7,924 nt of DNA from an uncultured Clostridia bacterium (GTDB taxonomy: Bacteria; Bacillota; Clostridia; TANB77; CAG-508). Shown piece by piece: positions 6,210 through 7,924 of this stretch; positions within the stretch are counted from its first letter, which is position 1; each line of letters starts with the position of its first letter. The stretch covers positions 1-7,924 of the forward strand of contig CANQFW010000065.1 in the NCBI GenBank assembly GCA_947599995.1, read 5' to 3'. Below the pieces are notes generated by a model that worked only from the letters and a program-made list of their open reading frames with translations, was not told where the DNA came from and did not search any database. The position numbers and the translations under genes are program-made.

Positions 6210-6471
6210 TTGATTTTTCTTTCTTCTTTTTTATTATTTTCCTTATAATAATTACGGCACAAACAACAATTATTAATACTAACGCTCCTATAAGAATATA
6301 ATTTACAGGACTTGTTTCTGGAATTGATGGTTTCGATGGTTTCGCGATACCACTACCTCCATGGATTTCTCCAGTTCCTGGATCTATCCATACAAGATCT
6401 GCAGAGCATGAATTATAAAAACCTAAACAAAATATTACAATTAATACCCCGATTTTTTTAATTTTTCTCAT
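6196..6471 (-). CDS. Exported single-pass membrane protein with DPGTG motif, function unknown
   Basis: A 91-aa protein. Basic MRKIKK plus a hydrophobic core (7-19) forms a signal peptide with a plausible cut after CSA (residue 24); the cysteines nearby do not make a good lipobox. The short outer part (25-57) starts DLVWIDPGTGEIHGG and becomes Ser/Pro/Lys-rich. A TM helix (about 58-79, YILIGALVLIIVVCAVIII) is followed by a very basic cytoplasmic tail (RKIIKKKKEK). AAGGAG about 9 nt before ATG 6471 supports the start. It overlaps the MFS gene by 14 nt upstream and the four-helix gene by 14 nt downstream, so the three are very likely made together. The layout resembles small signal-peptide plus TM proteins that sit beside multi-pass membrane partners; the role is unknown. 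Confidence 0.8.
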   Translation of the reverse strand: MRKIKKIGVLIVIFCLGFYNSCSADLVWIDPGTGEIHGGSGIAKPSKPSIPETSPVNYILIGALVLIIVVCAVIIIRKIIKKKKEKSNDNK

Positions 6472-7513
6472 TACTAAGTTCTCCTTTCAAATATAATTTA
6501 TATGCAAAATAAATTGATAACATTGCAAGTATAATACTTCCAACAAGTATGAAATTATTATTAATTGTTATATCCATAAAACAAATTAAAAAACCTATAA
6601 ATAAAAACATTGTATTTAGTCCAACGGCACATGCTATTTTTGTAGAAAGAGTATTTTCCAAAATTATTAATGTAATTGACATTGGAATATTAAATAAAAA
6701 AATTCCAATATATGCAAACATATGAATATTATAGCCAAGAACTAAGAATATTGCTGAACAACCAAGTGAAGCTAAAGCAATTTTCAGTAATCCTAATTTA
6801 TCTGCAAAAAAACCTCCAAATGCTTTTCCAAACACCATTGATATTGTGTATATAAGTCCTAAAGCCAATCCATTTTTCCAACTATATGTAATTGCATTTC
6901 CACCAATAGATCTTACTATAATGGATAAACCAATAAAAATAACTATTAGTACTACGCTAGAATTATTCAATTTGTTTTTTATATTTTTTTCGAGTCCTAT
7001 AGTTATCTCTCGCTTTTGCACTAAAAATAACAAACATATTGATAAAACAATTAAAATAATTGGAAAATATGTAGTTATTAATTCATCATGAAATGTTGTT
7101 CCTAAAAATATTCCTAGAGCTCCTGGTGCTACAAATAATCCATTTAAAAAAGCTTTTCGTTCTGATACACTATAAATATTAACTCCACCTTCTATATGAA
7201 ATAGTGCATTTCCAATTCCTACAATGGTTGCAAATATATATGCATTATTAAAATTAATTAAATAACACACACCTATAAAACACAGTCCTATTATTGCAAT
7301 ATATTTATAAACTTTAAATTTATCTAATATGTATCCTAGTGGTACTTGAAAAGCAAATGCAAAAAAATTATATATAATCATTGCAGTAAAAAATTGATTA
7401 CTTGTATTAACAATATAAGGTAATTTACCTAATATAAAAATTGCACATACAAAATCCACTATAAAATGACATAAACTATATATTAATATAAAATTTATTT
7501 TATTTTTCATCAT
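6458..7513 (-). CDS. MFS permease, compact 12-TM, fosmidomycin-resistance-like
   Basis: A 351-aa polytopic protein with about 12 hydrophobic helices (near 5-28, 40-64, 68-86, 88-110, 125-143, 147-165, 184-208, 214-238, 241-263, 265-290, 297-317, 319-342), short for the major facilitator superfamily. The loops GYILDKFKVYK (60-70) and GGFFADKLGLLK (233-244) are the paired motif-A positions of the two halves. GNALFHIEGG in helix 4 and the following GLFVAPGALG resemble the fosmidomycin-resistance (Fsr) branch of drug efflux pumps; that placement is from motif memory and the substrate is unknown. There are two adjacent Met codons: AAGGAG is 2 nt from ATG 7513 but 5 nt from ATG 7510, so 7510 may be the true start. 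It begins 24 nt after the DUF3800-like gene and overlaps the next gene by 14 nt. Confidence 0.88.
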   Translation of the reverse strand: MMKNKINFILIYSLCHFIVDFVCAIFILGKLPYIVNTSNQFFTAMIIYNFFAFAFQVPLGYILDKFKVYKYIAIIGLCFIGVCYLINFNNAYIFATIVGIGNALFHIEGGVNIYSVSERKAFLNGLFVAPGALGIFLGTTFHDELITTYFPIILIVLSICLLFLVQKREITIGLEKNIKNKLNNSSVVLIVIFIGLSIIVRSIGGNAITYSWKNGLALGLIYTISMVFGKAFGGFFADKLGLLKIALASLGCSAIFLVLGYNIHMFAYIGIFLFNIPMSITLIILENTLSTKIACAVGLNTMFLFIGFLICFMDITINNNFILVGSIILAMLSIYFAYKLYLKGELSNEKN

Positions 7514-7537
7514 TACTCCTTATATATTTCGCTTTTG

Positions 7538-7924
7538 TCAAGTTCTTTTATTTTTCAATAAATTTATAATATGCCTAAAATCTCTCCCCCTAAAGAAAAA
7601 TGTTTCAGCTTTTGTAAATGGAATATTATTTTTTCTTTTATAATCTAGTTTATCTATTACAGTTAGCATATCTGAAACTTGAAATAATCTCTTCTTTGTA
7701 TGATCAAAATCTATTCTTCTTTCTACTTTAGGATTACTAGCAAAAAGAGTATCCAGTATTGTTGCTAATGTTTCTTGCCCATTATCATAATAAATAACAA
7801 TTCTATCAAATGAATCTAAATATTCTTTATTATCATTTATAAAATAACCTATTTCTCTGGCTAAAGCAACATTTAGTTGCGTTTTCTTATTTATGTATTT
7901 TTTATCTATTATAATAGTTCTTAT
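7538..7924 (-). CDS. DUF3800-like protein, C-terminal part (5' end outside window)
   Basis: A frame open to the window edge, giving 128 residues of the C-terminal part. Key features are RIVIYYDNGQ (41-50), with a conserved-looking aspartate at the end of a beta strand, and RLFQVSDML (79-87), which fits the L-Q-x-A-D-x-x pattern near the end of DUF3800 proteins. DUF3800 proteins are predicted to have an RNase H-like fold, and many lie near mobile elements or defence genes; their activity is mostly unproved. The N-terminal aspartate-rich strand expected for the family would lie beyond 7924, so it cannot be checked. The tail after 100 (IPFTKAETFFFRGRDFRHI) is basic and aromatic. The stop is 24 nt before the MFS gene on the same strand, so co-transcription is likely. 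Confidence 0.65.
   Translation of the reverse strand: MRTIIIDKKYINKKTQLNVALAREIGYFINDNKEYLDSFDRIVIYYDNGQETLATILDTLFASNPKVERRIDFDHTKKRLFQVSDMLTVIDKLDYKRKNNIPFTKAETFFFRGRDFRHIINLLKNKRT

Noticed and set aside
6846..7091. Plus-strand frame of 81 codons inside the MFS gene
   Set aside because: Antisense shadow of transmembrane coding sequence.
1..7924. CRISPR array, tRNA or rRNA genes
   Set aside because: No regularly spaced repeats, no cloverleaf-type sequence and no rRNA-like conserved stretches were seen on either strand.

Overview
The window is strongly AT-rich and uses A/T-ending codons, strong AGGAGG-type ribosome binding sites and occasional TTG starts. With a complete ctsR-mcsA-mcsB-clpC operon, this points to a low-GC Bacillota, most likely a member of Clostridia; the genus cannot be named from the sequence alone. 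All recognisable protein genes lie on the minus strand.

Right to left on the map (the direction of transcription), the window opens with the 3' part of a DUF3800-like gene (7538-7924, cut by the window edge). Three closely packed membrane or exported protein genes follow: a compact 12-TM MFS permease (6458-7513), a 91-aa protein with a signal peptide, a DPGTG motif and a C-terminal TM helix (6196-6471), and a 110-aa four-helix membrane protein (5877-6209). Two of the junctions are 14-nt overlaps. The group ends at a strong hairpin terminator (5837-5862).

The middle (about 4870-5870) is accessory. It holds a candidate structured RNA on the plus strand that shares the bidirectional terminator (about 5740-5866), a decayed IS1182-type transposase with a hairpin in front of its start and imperfect inverted repeats around it (5265-5757), and a small highly charged protein gene starting at TTG behind a perfect AGGAGG (4945-5181).

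The left half is the protein quality-control operon ctsR-mcsA-mcsB-clpC. A sigma-A-like promoter (4817-4844) is followed at once by a CtsR operator (4791-4807), then a leader of about 200 nt that could fold back on itself. CtsR represses the operon; McsB, activated by McsA, phosphorylates arginines on CtsR and on damaged proteins; ClpC recognises phosphoarginine through its N-domain and feeds the proteins to ClpP. The key residues of these four proteins are present. The initiation sites favoured here are ATG at 3503 for mcsB and ATG at 2462 for clpC, rather than the upstream GTG and TTG codons of the longer frames.

The most open questions are the structured RNA candidate at 5740-5866, the small-membrane-protein cassette, and the lone charged protein at 4945-5181.
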